A stretch of 64,000 nt of DNA from Myxococcota bacterium (GTDB lineage Bacteria; Myxococcota_A; UBA796; JAJRTE01): NCBI GenBank assembly GCA_024278455.1, contig JAJRTE010000231.1, forward strand, positions 22,096 through 86,095, in the 5' to 3' direction. A program made the translations under genes and the position numbers. Below are positions 35,905-45,125 of the stretch, in pieces. The notes beneath the pieces were generated by a model. That model worked only from the letters and a program-made list of their open reading frames with translations, was not told the DNA's origin and made no database searches. Numbering within the stretch: position 1 is the first letter of the stretch; each line of letters begins with the position of its first letter.

Positions 35905-37251
35905 CTACCTCCTCGAGTTCCCACTGCCATCATCGTGCCTGGCGCGCAGCCGCTCGAGCCGTTCCTCCAGCCGCTTCTCGAATCCCATCCCGGACGGCTT
36001 GACGTAGGTGCGCCCCACCAGGGGGGCCGGGAGATAGGCCTGTTCCACGTAGTGCTCCGGGTAGTCATGAGGATACTTGTATCCGGCGCCGTGGCCGAGT
36101 TCACGGGCCAGGGCGGTCGGCGCGTTGCGCAAGTGGAGGGGAACGCCGAGCGAGCCACGTCGTTTCACATCCTCGAGAGCAGAAAAGTAGGCCGTTTTCG
36201 CCGTGTTGGACTTGGGAGCCATGGCCAGGTAGAGGACCGCCTGAGACAGGTTGTACAGGCCTTCCGGCATGCCGACCAGCTAGACGGCATGGGAAGCCGC
36301 CACCGCCACCTGCAGTGCTCGAGGATCGGCGTTTCCCACGTCCTCGGAGGCAAAGATGACCAGCCGGCGGCAGATGAACCGCGGGTCTTCTCCCCCTTCC
36401 ACCATTCTGGCGAGCCAGTAGATGGCCGCATCCGGGTCGCTGCCTCGCAGGCTCTTGATGAGTGCCGAAACGGTGTTGAAATGTTCCTCGGAAGCGCGGT
36501 CGTATCGGAGCGTCTTTTCGGCGGCGAGTTGTCGCACCGTGCCGGCGTCGACCGTGGTCGTCGCTCCCGCATCTCCTGATTTGGCGGCGGCGATGCTGTC
36601 CAACAGGTTCAGCGCACGGCGGGCGTCTCCGTCCGACTGCACCGCGATGGCCCGCAGGGCGTCCTCCGTGACGCGCAGCCCGGCCTGTCCAAGACCCCTC
36701 GAGGGATCCTCCAGCGCCCGGCGCAGGATCACGATCAACTCCTCCTCGGTCAACGGTGTGAGGATGTAGACGTGCAGCCTGGAAAGCAGGGCCGCATTGA
36801 GTTCGAATGACGGATTCTCTGTCGTGGCACCGATCAGCGAGATTAGACCGCTCTCCACGTGTGGCAGGAAAGCATCCTGCTGGCTCTTGTTGAAGCGGTG
36901 AATCTCATCGACAAAGAGCGTCGTTCCTCGCCTCGCGCGGTCTCTCCTCTCGCGTGCCTCGCCAATGATCGCCCGCAGTTCCCTGACGCCGCCCAGCACT
37001 GCGGAAAATGGAACAAATTCCGTTTTCGTTGCCTGGGCGACGATGCGGGCGAGCGTGGTCTTTCCGGTCCCTGGGGGGCCCCACAACAGGCACGACAGGG
37101 TGTAGCCTCGTTCGATGGCAACGCGCAAAGGTTTGTCTGGTCCCAGAAGGTGGCCCTGACCAATGAATTCATGCAATGCCCGGGGGCGCATGCGGTCTGC
37201 CAGCGGGGCTGACGGCATTCGGCCTACCGATAGTGGCAATTGCTCCGGCAT
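35905..37251 (-). pseudogene. rarA: Replication-associated recombination protein A, interrupted by an in-frame amber codon
   Basis: RarA/MgsA is an AAA+ ATPase of the clamp-loader class that acts at stalled replication forks. The frame starts at ATG 37251 and shows Walker A GPPGTGKTT, Walker [10 protein letters not shown] and sensor-1 GATTENPSF. It meets TAG at 36280-36282 after 323 codons. The same frame then continues without a gap: LVGMPEGLYNLSQAVLYLA, then PKSNTAKTAYFSALEDVKRR, to 35905. The second part is the conserved RarA C-terminal domain, so one codon splits an otherwise intact 448-residue gene. The position usually holds Gln or Glu, either of which becomes TAG by one substitution. 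TAG ends several normal genes here, so general recoding is unlikely. A recent nonsense mutation or a sequencing error fits best. Confidence 0.85.
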
Positions 37252-37354
37252 GTTCGTTCCCTTTCGTCGTGTCCGCGAGTGTCACCGGCCACGCCGCCGC
37301 TTCTAGCCCGGCGGCCCGCCTCCACGTAGCAGGGTGCGACACCAGCGTCATGAT

Positions 37355-37927
37355 TTACTCTCCTGGCGCGCCCGGGGGTCGACCCCGCTGCCGGCCATCC
37401 CAGGTCAGGATGTCGAGGAACGCCGCAGCAGCGAACAGCCCCGCGATGGTCTTTCCGTCTCGAATCTTGCCGGCCACGATCGCGTTCAGGGCTTCCGGGA
37501 AAGTCAGCACCAACGGTGTGATGCACTCGTCGAATTCCAGCCTCGAGGCACCCGGGGACAGGTCTTGGGCCAGGAAAAGATGGATGCACTCGTCTGAAAA
37601 CCCCGGTGTGGTCACAATCGACTGGAGGTAGGTGAACTCGCCCGCGCTGTAGCCGGTTTCTTCCGCCAGTTCTCTGGCCGCACACTGGGCCGGGGTCTCA
37701 TTCGGCTCGAGGCGACCTGCGGGGATCTCTACCAAGACGCCACCCCCTGCATGCCGGTACTGCTCGAGAAGTACCAGGCGTCCGCCGGGAAGCACCGGGA
37801 CAACCGCTGAAGCTCCACCGTGGCGGACGATTTCCAGCTCGACCTGCTCTCCGTTGGGTAGAAGAACGCGCTCCAGTTCCAGGTCGATGATACGTCCCCG
37901 GTAGACACGCCGTGGCTCAGCGCCCAT
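37355..37927 (-). CDS. NUDIX hydrolase, ADP-ribose pyrophosphatase-like
   Basis: The 190-residue enzyme has a complete Nudix box: GRLEPNETPAQCAARELAEE followed by TGY. The preceding LEQYRHAGGGVLVEIPAG and following GFSDECIHLFLA are typical of ADP-ribose pyrophosphatases (NudF-like), which hydrolyse ADP-ribose to AMP and ribose 5-phosphate in the cytosol. I start at ATG 37927 behind GGAGGT; the ATG at 37960 has no such site. rarA follows on the same strand after 103 bases and may be co-transcribed. Confidence 0.85.
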   Translation of the reverse strand: MGAEPRRVYRGRIIDLELERVLLPNGEQVELEIVRHGGASAVVPVLPGGRLVLLEQYRHAGGGVLVEIPAGRLEPNETPAQCAARELAEETGYSAGEFTYLQSIVTTPGFSDECIHLFLAQDLSPGASRLEFDECITPLVLTFPEALNAIVAGKIRDGKTIAGLFAAAAFLDILTWDGRQRGRPPGAPGE

Positions 37928-38124
37928 TCGCGTACCTCCTGCTTGCTTCCAGTGCAACATCCCGGTTCACAAAAACGATAGCCCCGGATCGGGATGGTCG
38001 CAACTCGAGGAATTTGGTTGATGCTTTCTCCCCAAGAGGGTAAAGCTATCTTTTCTGCAACTCCCGTTCAAGCGACGAACGGGCTACGCCAGCATGACAG
38101 CCATTGCCAGTCTTGGGAGTCCTC

Positions 38125-39531
38125 ATGAATGCCACTGTCGAAGAGGTGGATGCCGTAACACGCAAGATCACTGTCACACTACCTAGTGAGGTGGTCAACA
38201 AAGAACTCAATCGGGCATACAGGAATCTCCAGAGGGAGGTCCAGATGCCGGGCTTCAGGCCCGGACGGGTACCCGTTTCCATCCTGGAAGCCAGGTTTCA
38301 TGATCAGGTCGAAGGCGAGGTGAGAGCCAAGCTCATCAGCGACACGTTTGAATCTGTTGTTGAGGAAAATGGGCTGTTCGTGGTGTCCCAGCCAAGTGTC
38401 GATCCGAACAAGGTCCGCAGAAACCAGGACTTCACCTACGTCGCCACGGTGGAAATCAAGCCCGAAGTGGATGCCACCGGCTACCTCGACCTGAAGCTCA
38501 CCCGGACTCGGCGCCCTGTCGAGGATTCGGATGTGGCCGAGCAGCTCGATGCGGCTCGAGAAGGGAAGAGAACGTTGGTGGAAGTGGAGGAAGATCGGCC
38601 GTTGCGGGACGGCGACGTGGCCCGTATCGAGTACACCATGGAGACAGATGGCAAGAAGGGCGATCGGGAGCCTCGGAGCATCCATCTGCCCGTGAGGCTT
38701 GACGATACGACCTTTCTTCCCGGGTTCGCCGCCAGGATTCTGGGCATGGTGAAGGGGGAGACACGGACGTTCGATATCGAGATTCCGGAGGATTTCCACC
38801 AGTCGTCCCTGGCCGGGAAAACGCCCAGGTTCACGGTGACCCTCCAGGACATCAAGCGATATGAGGTTCCCGACCTGGACGAGGAGCTGGCCAAGGACCT
38901 CGAGTTCGAGACGCTTGACGAACTCAAGGCGGACATCCGGAAGCGGTTGGAGCAAGCAGCCGACGGAGAGGCCGACGCCCGGTTGCGTGAACAGATCGTC
39001 GATGCCCTCATTTCAGCGAATCCGATTCCGTTGCCTCGAGGGCTGGTCCACGAGACCGTCAACCGCCTCGCCAGGGAGCAACGGTGGCGGCGAGGGGAGC
39101 ATGTGTCCGCCAGCCAGGTCTCGCTGGGTGAAGAGGAAGAGGCGAAGCTCGAGGAAGTCGCGGAAAAGCAGCTCCGGCGCACGCTCATCGTCGAGAGTAT
39201 CGCGAAGAAGGAACAGATCGAAGTCTCTGACGAGGATGTGGACCGATTCCTGGAGAAGATCGCGGGTGAAACCGGGCAGCGGATCGAGGCCTTGCGGGGT
39301 CAGTATTTGAAGAACAACGCCATGGATGAGCTGCGCACGAACGTTCTGGAAGAAAAGGTGTTCAAGTTTGTTATGGACAAAGCAAGCATCTCGGATGGCG
39401 GTGAAGCACCGGAGTCGGATGGCGGCGGCGACCGGCGTGCAACCGGCGACAGCGGGGAGGTGACTGAAGCTGCCGGTGGCAAGGCGAGCGACGACACGCC
39501 AGATGTGCCCGGCGCTGCTGCGGGGGAATGA
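38125..39531 (+). CDS. tig: Trigger factor, ribosome-associated chaperone
   Basis: Trigger factor binds the ribosome exit tunnel and helps nascent chains fold. The 468-residue protein has the ribosome-binding signature MPGFRPGRVPVSILEARF near residue 40. A PPIase (FKBP-like) domain lies around residues 160-245 (VARIEYTME, FLPGFAARILGMVKGE). The helical C-terminal domain extends to about 425. An acidic, low-complexity tail (GGGDRRATGDSGEVTEAAGG) extends beyond the usual end. The ATG at 38125 is preceded by GGGAGT; the GTG-like codons upstream are less likely. It leads the tig-clpP-clpX-lon cluster. Confidence 0.95.
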   Translation: MNATVEEVDAVTRKITVTLPSEVVNKELNRAYRNLQREVQMPGFRPGRVPVSILEARFHDQVEGEVRAKLISDTFESVVEENGLFVVSQPSVDPNKVRRNQDFTYVATVEIKPEVDATGYLDLKLTRTRRPVEDSDVAEQLDAAREGKRTLVEVEEDRPLRDGDVARIEYTMETDGKKGDREPRSIHLPVRLDDTTFLPGFAARILGMVKGETRTFDIEIPEDFHQSSLAGKTPRFTVTLQDIKRYEVPDLDEELAKDLEFETLDELKADIRKRLEQAADGEADARLREQIVDALISANPIPLPRGLVHETVNRLAREQRWRRGEHVSASQVSLGEEEEAKLEEVAEKQLRRTLIVESIAKKEQIEVSDEDVDRFLEKIAGETGQRIEALRGQYLKNNAMDELRTNVLEEKVFKFVMDKASISDGGEAPESDGGGDRRATGDSGEVTEAAGGKASDDTPDVPGAAAGE

Positions 39532-39633
39532 GGATCCGGCAGCCGGGCGAGCGCCCGCGCGTGTCGGCGGCAGGTCCCTGGCGGCGGACGCTGCCCTTGA
39601 ATGGACAGGAGCCAGCCCGGAAGGAGACACGGT

Positions 39634-40230
39634 ATGAGCGGTGAGACAGGCAGCCTGATTCCGATGGTCGTGGAGCAGACCCATCGAGGAGAACGCGCCT
39701 ACGACATCTATTCCCGGTTGTTGAAGGACAGGATTATCTTCATCGGGGCGACCATTTCCGACGAGATGGCGAACGTGGTCATCGCACAGCTCCTGTTTCT
39801 CGAGTCCGAGGACCCCGACAAGGAGATCTTCCTCTACATCAACACGCCAGGCGGTATCGTCACGGCAGGGCTCGCCATCTACGACACGATGCAGTACATC
39901 AAGCCGGATGTCGCCACGCTGTGCCTGGGGCAGGCAGCAAGCATGGGCGCCGTGCTACTGGCAGGAGGTGCCGCGGGCAAGAGAAGCGCGCTGCCTCATG
40001 CGAGGATCATGATTCATCAACCCTGGGGTGGTTTCCAAGGGCAGGCAACGGACATCGAGATCCATGCCCGCGAAATCCTGCGCATGCGCGAGGAACTCAA
40101 CAGGATCCTGGTCAAGCATACCGGGCAGCCTTCGGAGCGGGTACAGCGCGACACGGATCGTGACTTTTATTTGACCGGCGAGGACGCCGTGGGCTACGGG
40201 TTGATCGACCGGGTTATCGACAAGCGGTGA
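39634..40230 (+). CDS. clpP: ATP-dependent Clp protease proteolytic subunit
   Basis: ClpP forms the tetradecameric serine-protease chamber served by ClpX. The 198-residue protein begins [20 protein letters not shown], as in most ClpP proteins. The catalytic triad is Ser103 in [10 protein letters not shown], His128 in [10 protein letters not shown] and Asp177 in [14 protein letters not shown] precedes ATG 39634. The gene lies 102 bases after tig and 25 bases before clpX. Confidence 0.98.
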   Translation: MSGETGSLIPMVVEQTHRGERAYDIYSRLLKDRIIFIGATISDEMANVVIAQLLFLESEDPDKEIFLYINTPGGIVTAGLAIYDTMQYIKPDVATLCLGQAASMGAVLLAGGAAGKRSALPHARIMIHQPWGGFQGQATDIEIHAREILRMREELNRILVKHTGQPSERVQRDTDRDFYLTGEDAVGYGLIDRVIDKR

Positions 40231-40255
40231 CCCATGACTCCGGTGGGAGGTCTCC

Positions 40256-41506
40256 TTGAAGAAGCGCTTTGACGACGGCGGCCACCTGGAGTGTTCTTTC
40301 TGCGGCAAGAGCCAGCGAGAGGTTCGAAAACTCATCGCAGGTCCTTCCGTCTACATTTGCGACGAGTGCATCGAGCTGTGCAACGACATCATTGCGGAGG
40401 AGTACGAGCGAGAAGACTACTACTCGAGCAAGTCACCGGTCCCGAAGCCCAAGGAGATCAAGAGACATCTGGATGAATATGTCATCGGGCAGGAGCGAGC
40501 GAAGAAAGTGCTCGCTGTTGCTGTGCACAATCACTACAAGCGCATCGATATCCGGGCTTCGCACGACGATGTGGAACTCCAGAAGAGCAACATCATGCTC
40601 ATCGGACCGACTGGTTCCGGCAAGACGCTGCTTGCTCAGACCCTGGCCAGGTTCCTGAATGTCCCATTCACCATCGTGGATGCCACGAGTCTTACCGAAG
40701 CGGGGTACGTGGGTGAGGATGTGGAGAATATCATCCTCAGCCTGTACCAGGCCGCCGAGTACAGCGTGGAGCGCACGACCAAGGGCATCATCTACGTTGA
40801 CGAAATCGACAAGATATCGAGAAAGTCGGAGAACCCCTCCATTACTCGAGATGTCTCCGGCGAAGGTGTTCAGCAGGCGTTGCTGAAGTTGATCGAAGGT
40901 ACACTGGCCAATGTGCCACCGAAGGGCGGGCGGAAGCACCCGCAACAGGATTTCCTCCAGATCGACACTACCAACATTCTGTTCATTTGCGGGGGTGCCT
41001 TCTCGGGGTTGGAACGTATCATCGAGGAACGTATCGGACACAAGAGTATCGGCTTCAACGCGGCGGTGCAGAGCGCGAAAAGCGCTTCCATAGGTGAGAT
41101 CTTCGCACAGGTTCAGCCAGAAGATCTCCTGAAGTTCGGGCTGATACCGGAGTTTGTCGGGCGATTGCCGGTCATTTCCACCCTGGATGAACTGGACGAG
41201 GACGCACTCGTCGAGATTCTTGTCAAGCCCAGGAACGCGCTTCTCAAGCAGTACCAGAAGCTCTTCGAATTCGAGAATGTGGAACTCAAGTTCACCGACA
41301 CGAGCCTTCACACCATTGCGGAGGAGGCGTTGTGTCGCAAGTCCGGCGCTCGAGGGTTGCGGGCGATTCTCGAGGAGATCATGCTCGACGTCATGTACGA
41401 TATCCCCTCCCGGGCGAACGTAAAAGAGTGCATCATCAGCGAAGAGGTTGTACTCAAGAAGAAGAGCCCGATCCTGGTCTACGAGAATGATGTCAAGTGG
41501 GCTTGA
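40256..41506 (+). CDS. clpX: ATP-dependent Clp protease ATP-binding subunit ClpX
   Basis: ClpX unfolds substrates and feeds them into ClpP. The 416-residue AAA+ protein starts with a zinc-binding domain (CSFCGKS and CDECIELC). Walker A is GPTGSGKT, Walker B is [10 protein letters not shown], and the pore loop GYVGED is present in [12 protein letters not shown]. The C-terminal [15 protein letters not shown] sensor-2 reads [19 protein letters not shown]. The start is TTG at 40256 after GGGAGG; no closer ATG would keep the zinc domain. It sits between clpP and lon, the classical order. Confidence 0.97.
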   Translation: MKKRFDDGGHLECSFCGKSQREVRKLIAGPSVYICDECIELCNDIIAEEYEREDYYSSKSPVPKPKEIKRHLDEYVIGQERAKKVLAVAVHNHYKRIDIRASHDDVELQKSNIMLIGPTGSGKTLLAQTLARFLNVPFTIVDATSLTEAGYVGEDVENIILSLYQAAEYSVERTTKGIIYVDEIDKISRKSENPSITRDVSGEGVQQALLKLIEGTLANVPPKGGRKHPQQDFLQIDTTNILFICGGAFSGLERIIEERIGHKSIGFNAAVQSAKSASIGEIFAQVQPEDLLKFGLIPEFVGRLPVISTLDELDEDALVEILVKPRNALLKQYQKLFEFENVELKFTDTSLHTIAEEALCRKSGARGLRAILEEIMLDVMYDIPSRANVKECIISEEVVLKKKSPILVYENDVKWA

Positions 41507-41556
41507 CCTACCGGAGGCGCCAAGAGTGTGAAGTGTGCGCGAGGGAGCGGTAGCCC

Positions 41557-44040
41557 ATGTTCCTGAAGAAAGAGCCGCGCCGACCGTCCGGTGGCAGCGG
41601 CGCCATCAAGACGGTGCCGTTGCTTCCGCTCAGGGATATCGTCGTGTTCCCGCACATGACCATACCGCTGTTCGTTGGACGAGAGAAGTCCATCGTGGCG
41701 CTGGAGAAAGCCGGCAAGGAGGGGAAAGAGGTCTTCCTTGCTGCTCAGAAGAAGCCCAGGACCCGGGACCCGTCGCCAGAGGACATTTTCGAGACAGGTA
41801 CCCTGGGTGTCATCGTGCAGATGCTCCGGTTGCCCGACGGCACGGTGAAGGTGCTCGTGGAGGGTCGCCGGCGTGCTCGTATCAAGGGCTATGCCCGAAC
41901 GGCCCCCTTCTTCGTGGTGGAACTCGAGGTGCTGGATGTCCCGAAAGGAGACTCCGTTGAGGTCGAAGCGCTCATGCGTTCGATCAAGTCGGCTTTCGAG
42001 ACCTACGTCAAGCTGAACAAGCGCATCCCCACCGAAATGCTTCTCAGCGTGATCGGGATCGACGATCCCTCGCGTCTGGCCGACGTGCTGGTCGCCCACC
42101 TCAATCTCAAGCTGTCGGACAAGCAGGAGATCCTCGAGACAATCGACCCGGGAGAGCGGCTCGAGCGCCTGCTTGGATTTCTCCAGGCCGAAATAGAGAT
42201 ACTCCAGGTCGAAAGGAAGATTCGTACTCGAGTCAAGAAGCAGGTGGAGCGGACACAAAAGGAGTTCTACCTCAACGAGCAAATGCAGGCCATCCAGAGG
42301 GAGTTGGGCGAAAAGGACGAATTTCGGAACGAAATCCAGGAACTGGAGGTCAAGCTCGAGGAGAAGAAACTGTCCGAGGAGGCGGAACAGCGGATCAAGA
42401 GGGAACTCAAGAAGCTCCGCATGATGTCCCCCATGTCCGCAGAGGCCACGGTGGTTCGCAGTTACATCGACTGGGTTCTCAGTCTCCCCTGGAACGAACT
42501 CGCAGAAGAGAAGCTCGACATCGAGGAGGCCGAGCGAATACTCGACGAAGACCACTTCGGCCTGGCCAAGGTAAAGGAACGTATCATCGAGTACCTGTCC
42601 GTTCGGGCGTTGGTCACCAAGATGAAGGGACCCATCCTGTGCTTTGTCGGCCCACCCGGTGTCGGCAAGACGTCGCTCGCTCGGTCCGTGGCGCGAGCAA
42701 CGGGGCGGCCGTTCGTTCGCCTGTCGCTGGGGGGGGTTCGGGATGAGGCCGAGATTCGCGGCCATCGGCGAACCTACATCGGCGCGCTGCCGGGCAAGAT
42801 CATCCAGAGTCTCAAGAGGGCGACGGCGAACAACCCCGTATTCTTGATGGACGAGATCGACAAGATGAGCACGGATTTCAGGGGAGATCCTTCTTCCGCG
42901 CTGCTCGAGGTGCTCGATCCGGAACAGAACAACACGTTCAACGACCACTACCTCGATCTCGACTACGACCTCAGCAACGTGATGTTCATCACGACCGCAA
43001 ACACACTGCACGGGATTCCGCTGCCGCTCCAGGACCGGATGGAGATCATCCGTATCGCCGGGTACACGGAGGGGGAGAAGCTCGAGATTGCCCGAAGGTA
43101 CCTCATTCCCAAGGAACTCGCGGCGAACGGTGTGACCGAGGACAATATCCGGTTCACTACGGGGGGAGTCACCACCATCATCAGGCGCTACACCAGGGAG
43201 GCGGGCGTCAGAAACCTGCAGCGTGAGATCGGGTCGATCTGCCGAAAGGTCGCTCGCAAGGTCGTGGAGAAGGGGCCCGGGGCCCGGCTGAGGTTGACAG
43301 CCGCCAGGGTACCGGCGTTCCTGGGGGTGCCCAAATACCGTTACGGCCGAATGGAAGACAAGAACGAGGTGGGTTTCGTCAACGGCCTCGCGTGGACCCG
43401 GGTGGGGGGTGAACTGGTCCCGGTGGAAGCGACCGTGCTGCCAGGGAAAGGCAAGCTCATCCTGACAGGACAGCTCGGCACGGTCATGCAGGAATCAGCC
43501 CAGGCGGCGCTCTCCTACATTCGTTCCCGCACCGAGGCGTTCGGACTGGATCGCGACTTCTACCAGAAGGTGGATCTGCACGTGCACGTGCCGGAGATTG
43601 GGCCGGTGGATGGCCCTTCCGCAGGGATCACGATGTGTCTGAGCATTGTGAGCGCCTTGCTGCGGGTTCCGGTCTACAACGACATCGCCATGACCGGCGA
43701 AATCACCCTGCGGGGCAAGGTCAGGCCCATCGGGGGGCTCAAGGAAAAGATGCTCGCCGCGCATCGCGGAGGTATCCGCCACGTTGTGTTTCCCAAGGAG
43801 AACGAGAAGGACCTGAAGGAGATCCCGCCCAAGATCCGGGCCGGGATGAAGCTGACCCCGGCCGAGCACATGGATGATGTGCTCCGTGCCGCCCTCGACC
43901 TCGAGGATCCGCAGTCGTTTTTCGACCGGCTCGCCTCTTCGCAAGTGGACAACATGTCCTTCCTTCTCGCATCGGGCGAGGAAGGTGCCGGCGAGAATGA
44001 CGACCTGGGTGAACGCGGAGAGGGCAACAGTGACGGTTGA
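41557..44040 (+). CDS. lon: ATP-dependent Lon protease
   Basis: Lon degrades misfolded and regulatory proteins in the cytosol. The 827-residue LonA-type chain has the N-terminal substrate domain ([19 protein letters not shown]), the AAA+ module with Walker [10 protein letters not shown] and Walker [10 protein letters not shown], and the protease domain with Ser688 (DGPSAGITM) and Lys731 (GGLKEKML) forming the catalytic dyad. The C-terminus ends in an acidic tail ([16 protein letters not shown]). GAGGGAG precedes ATG 41557. The tRNA promoter follows directly. Confidence 0.98.
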   Translation: MFLKKEPRRPSGGSGAIKTVPLLPLRDIVVFPHMTIPLFVGREKSIVALEKAGKEGKEVFLAAQKKPRTRDPSPEDIFETGTLGVIVQMLRLPDGTVKVLVEGRRRARIKGYARTAPFFVVELEVLDVPKGDSVEVEALMRSIKSAFETYVKLNKRIPTEMLLSVIGIDDPSRLADVLVAHLNLKLSDKQEILETIDPGERLERLLGFLQAEIEILQVERKIRTRVKKQVERTQKEFYLNEQMQAIQRELGEKDEFRNEIQELEVKLEEKKLSEEAEQRIKRELKKLRMMSPMSAEATVVRSYIDWVLSLPWNELAEEKLDIEEAERILDEDHFGLAKVKERIIEYLSVRALVTKMKGPILCFVGPPGVGKTSLARSVARATGRPFVRLSLGGVRDEAEIRGHRRTYIGALPGKIIQSLKRATANNPVFLMDEIDKMSTDFRGDPSSALLEVLDPEQNNTFNDHYLDLDYDLSNVMFITTANTLHGIPLPLQDRMEIIRIAGYTEGEKLEIARRYLIPKELAANGVTEDNIRFTTGGVTTIIRRYTREAGVRNLQREIGSICRKVARKVVEKGPGARLRLTAARVPAFLGVPKYRYGRMEDKNEVGFVNGLAWTRVGGELVPVEATVLPGKGKLILTGQLGTVMQESAQAALSYIRSRTEAFGLDRDFYQKVDLHVHVPEIGPVDGPSAGITMCLSIVSALLRVPVYNDIAMTGEITLRGKVRPIGGLKEKMLAAHRGGIRHVVFPKENEKDLKEIPPKIRAGMKLTPAEHMDDVLRAALDLEDPQSFFDRLASSQVDNMSFLLASGEEGAGENDDLGERGEGNSDG

Positions 44041-44098
44041 ACGTCGCTGGACCGGAGCGATGACTCGAGACGTTCGCCACGATGCCGCCACTTTCTTG

Positions 44099-44127
44099 TT
44101 GACATGCGGGCGCGCGGGGAGTATATA
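44099..44127 (+). promoter_or_regulatory. Strong sigma-70 promoter for the tRNA pair
   Basis: TTGACA at 44099-44104 and TATATA at 44122-44127 are separated by the ideal 17 bases. Transcription should start about 15 bases before tRNA-Val. It is the clearest housekeeping promoter in the window. Confidence 0.75.
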
Positions 44128-44149
44128 GGGGTCGATTGTAAGGGAGCAA

Positions 44150-44225
44150 GGGCGGATAGCTCAGTTGGGAGAGCATCGGTCTTACACACCGAAGGTCGCA
44201 GGTTCAAGCCCTGTTCCGCCTACCA
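44150..44225 (+). tRNA. tRNA-Val (anticodon TAC)
   Basis: A 76-base cloverleaf with encoded CCA is visible. The anticodon loop CTTACAC gives TAC, which reads GTA and other GTN valine codons. The D-arm begins TAGCTCAG and the T-arm is GGTTCAAGCC. The seven-base acceptor stem GGGCGGA pairs with TCCGCCT, with a G-U wobble at the first pair. It heads a two-tRNA transcript with tRNA-Asp eleven bases downstream. Confidence 0.92.
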
Positions 44226-44236
44226 GGAGTGTCGTT

Positions 44237-44314
<78 letters not shown>

Positions 44315-44325
44315 GGAACGCTTCG

Positions 44326-44358
44326 AGGCCCTCGAGAAGTCCGTTCGAGGGCCTTTTC
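44326..44358 (+). terminator. Rho-independent terminator after the tRNA pair
   Basis: AGGCCCTCGA (44326-44335) pairs perfectly with TCGAGGGCCT (44345-44354) around a nine-base loop and is followed by TTTTC. It ends the tRNA transcript. It also separates it from the convergent thioredoxin-fold gene that stops at 44433. Confidence 0.85.
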
Positions 44359-44432
44359 TCTTTCTTCTGGCCGCCCGGGGGCATGCGTCTCCTGGTGTCC
44401 TGGGCCCGAACCGGGCCGGGGGCGACACGAAC

Positions 44433-45065
44433 CTAGCCGGCAGCCAACATGTCGCGAATCTTCTCCTCGAGGTAGCCTTCGATGTCGTTCTCGTAGCCTT
44501 CGCCAATGGCCTGGATCTTTCCGCTCTTGTCGATGACGAACAGGGACGGGTACTTCTTGACATCGTATCGGCGGGCGACCACGGCGAAGCGATCCCGAAG
44601 TACCGGAAAAGCGACGTCGTTCCGATCGATGGCGGCATACACGGTCTGAGGGTCTTTCTTGTCCACGCTGATGGCAAGCGCGACGACGCCGTTGCCCCTG
44701 TACTTCTTGTACAGCTTCTGGAGAACGGCCAGGTCGTGTCGCTCGGTCTGACTCTCGGCAGTCAGAAAAGTCAAGAGCACAACCTCCTTGGGATACTCCG
44801 GCCGAATGCCAACGAAGAAGTTGAGCCCCACCAGGGGACTCTTGACCAGCCTCAGAGCCACCTCTTCGTTGTATGCTCGCAAGCTGAAGGCCGGGGCGTC
44901 GTCCCCGACGCGCAACGACGTGGTGGCGTCCTCACCGGGCACGACGGGGCGCAGCCAGTCGGCATCTTGTGCCCAGATGACGCCGGCGGCGCCCAACACG
45001 GCCGGTGCCACCAGAAACAGCAGAATGGACATAATCGTTCGTCGTGACGGTCTATCAGCATTCAT
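44433..45065 (-). CDS. Thioredoxin-fold (TlpA/AhpC-like) membrane-anchored protein lacking CxxC
   Basis: The 210-residue protein has an N-terminal membrane segment (IMSILLFLVAPAVLGAAGVI) and then a TlpA/AhpC-type thioredoxin fold: LRVGDDAPAFSLRAYNEE, the strand KEVVLLTFLTAE, and YDVKKYPSLFVIDKSGKIQA with the cis-Pro region. Where an active-site CxxC follows the first strand in redox-active relatives, this protein has TAESQTERHD. No cysteine is present in the mature domain, so it is unlikely to be an oxidoreductase. A structural or ligand-binding role is possible. The start at 45065 has an AGGTGA site; ATG 45032 would shorten the N-terminus. Confidence 0.8.
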   Translation of the reverse strand: MNADRPSRRTIMSILLFLVAPAVLGAAGVIWAQDADWLRPVVPGEDATTSLRVGDDAPAFSLRAYNEEVALRLVKSPLVGLNFFVGIRPEYPKEVVLLTFLTAESQTERHDLAVLQKLYKKYRGNGVVALAISVDKKDPQTVYAAIDRNDVAFPVLRDRFAVVARRYDVKKYPSLFVIDKSGKIQAIGEGYENDIEGYLEEKIRDMLAAG

Positions 45066-45125
45066 CGTTCACCTGGACAGTTGGAAACGGACCAAACAAA
45101 CTCCGATCCCCGGGGTCTGGGCGTG

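Noticed and set aside
36280..36282. Pyrrolysine or selenocysteine-type recoding at the rarA amber codon
   Set aside because: Several normal genes here end in TAG, RarA is not a known pyrrolysine protein, and TGA would be needed for selenocysteine.
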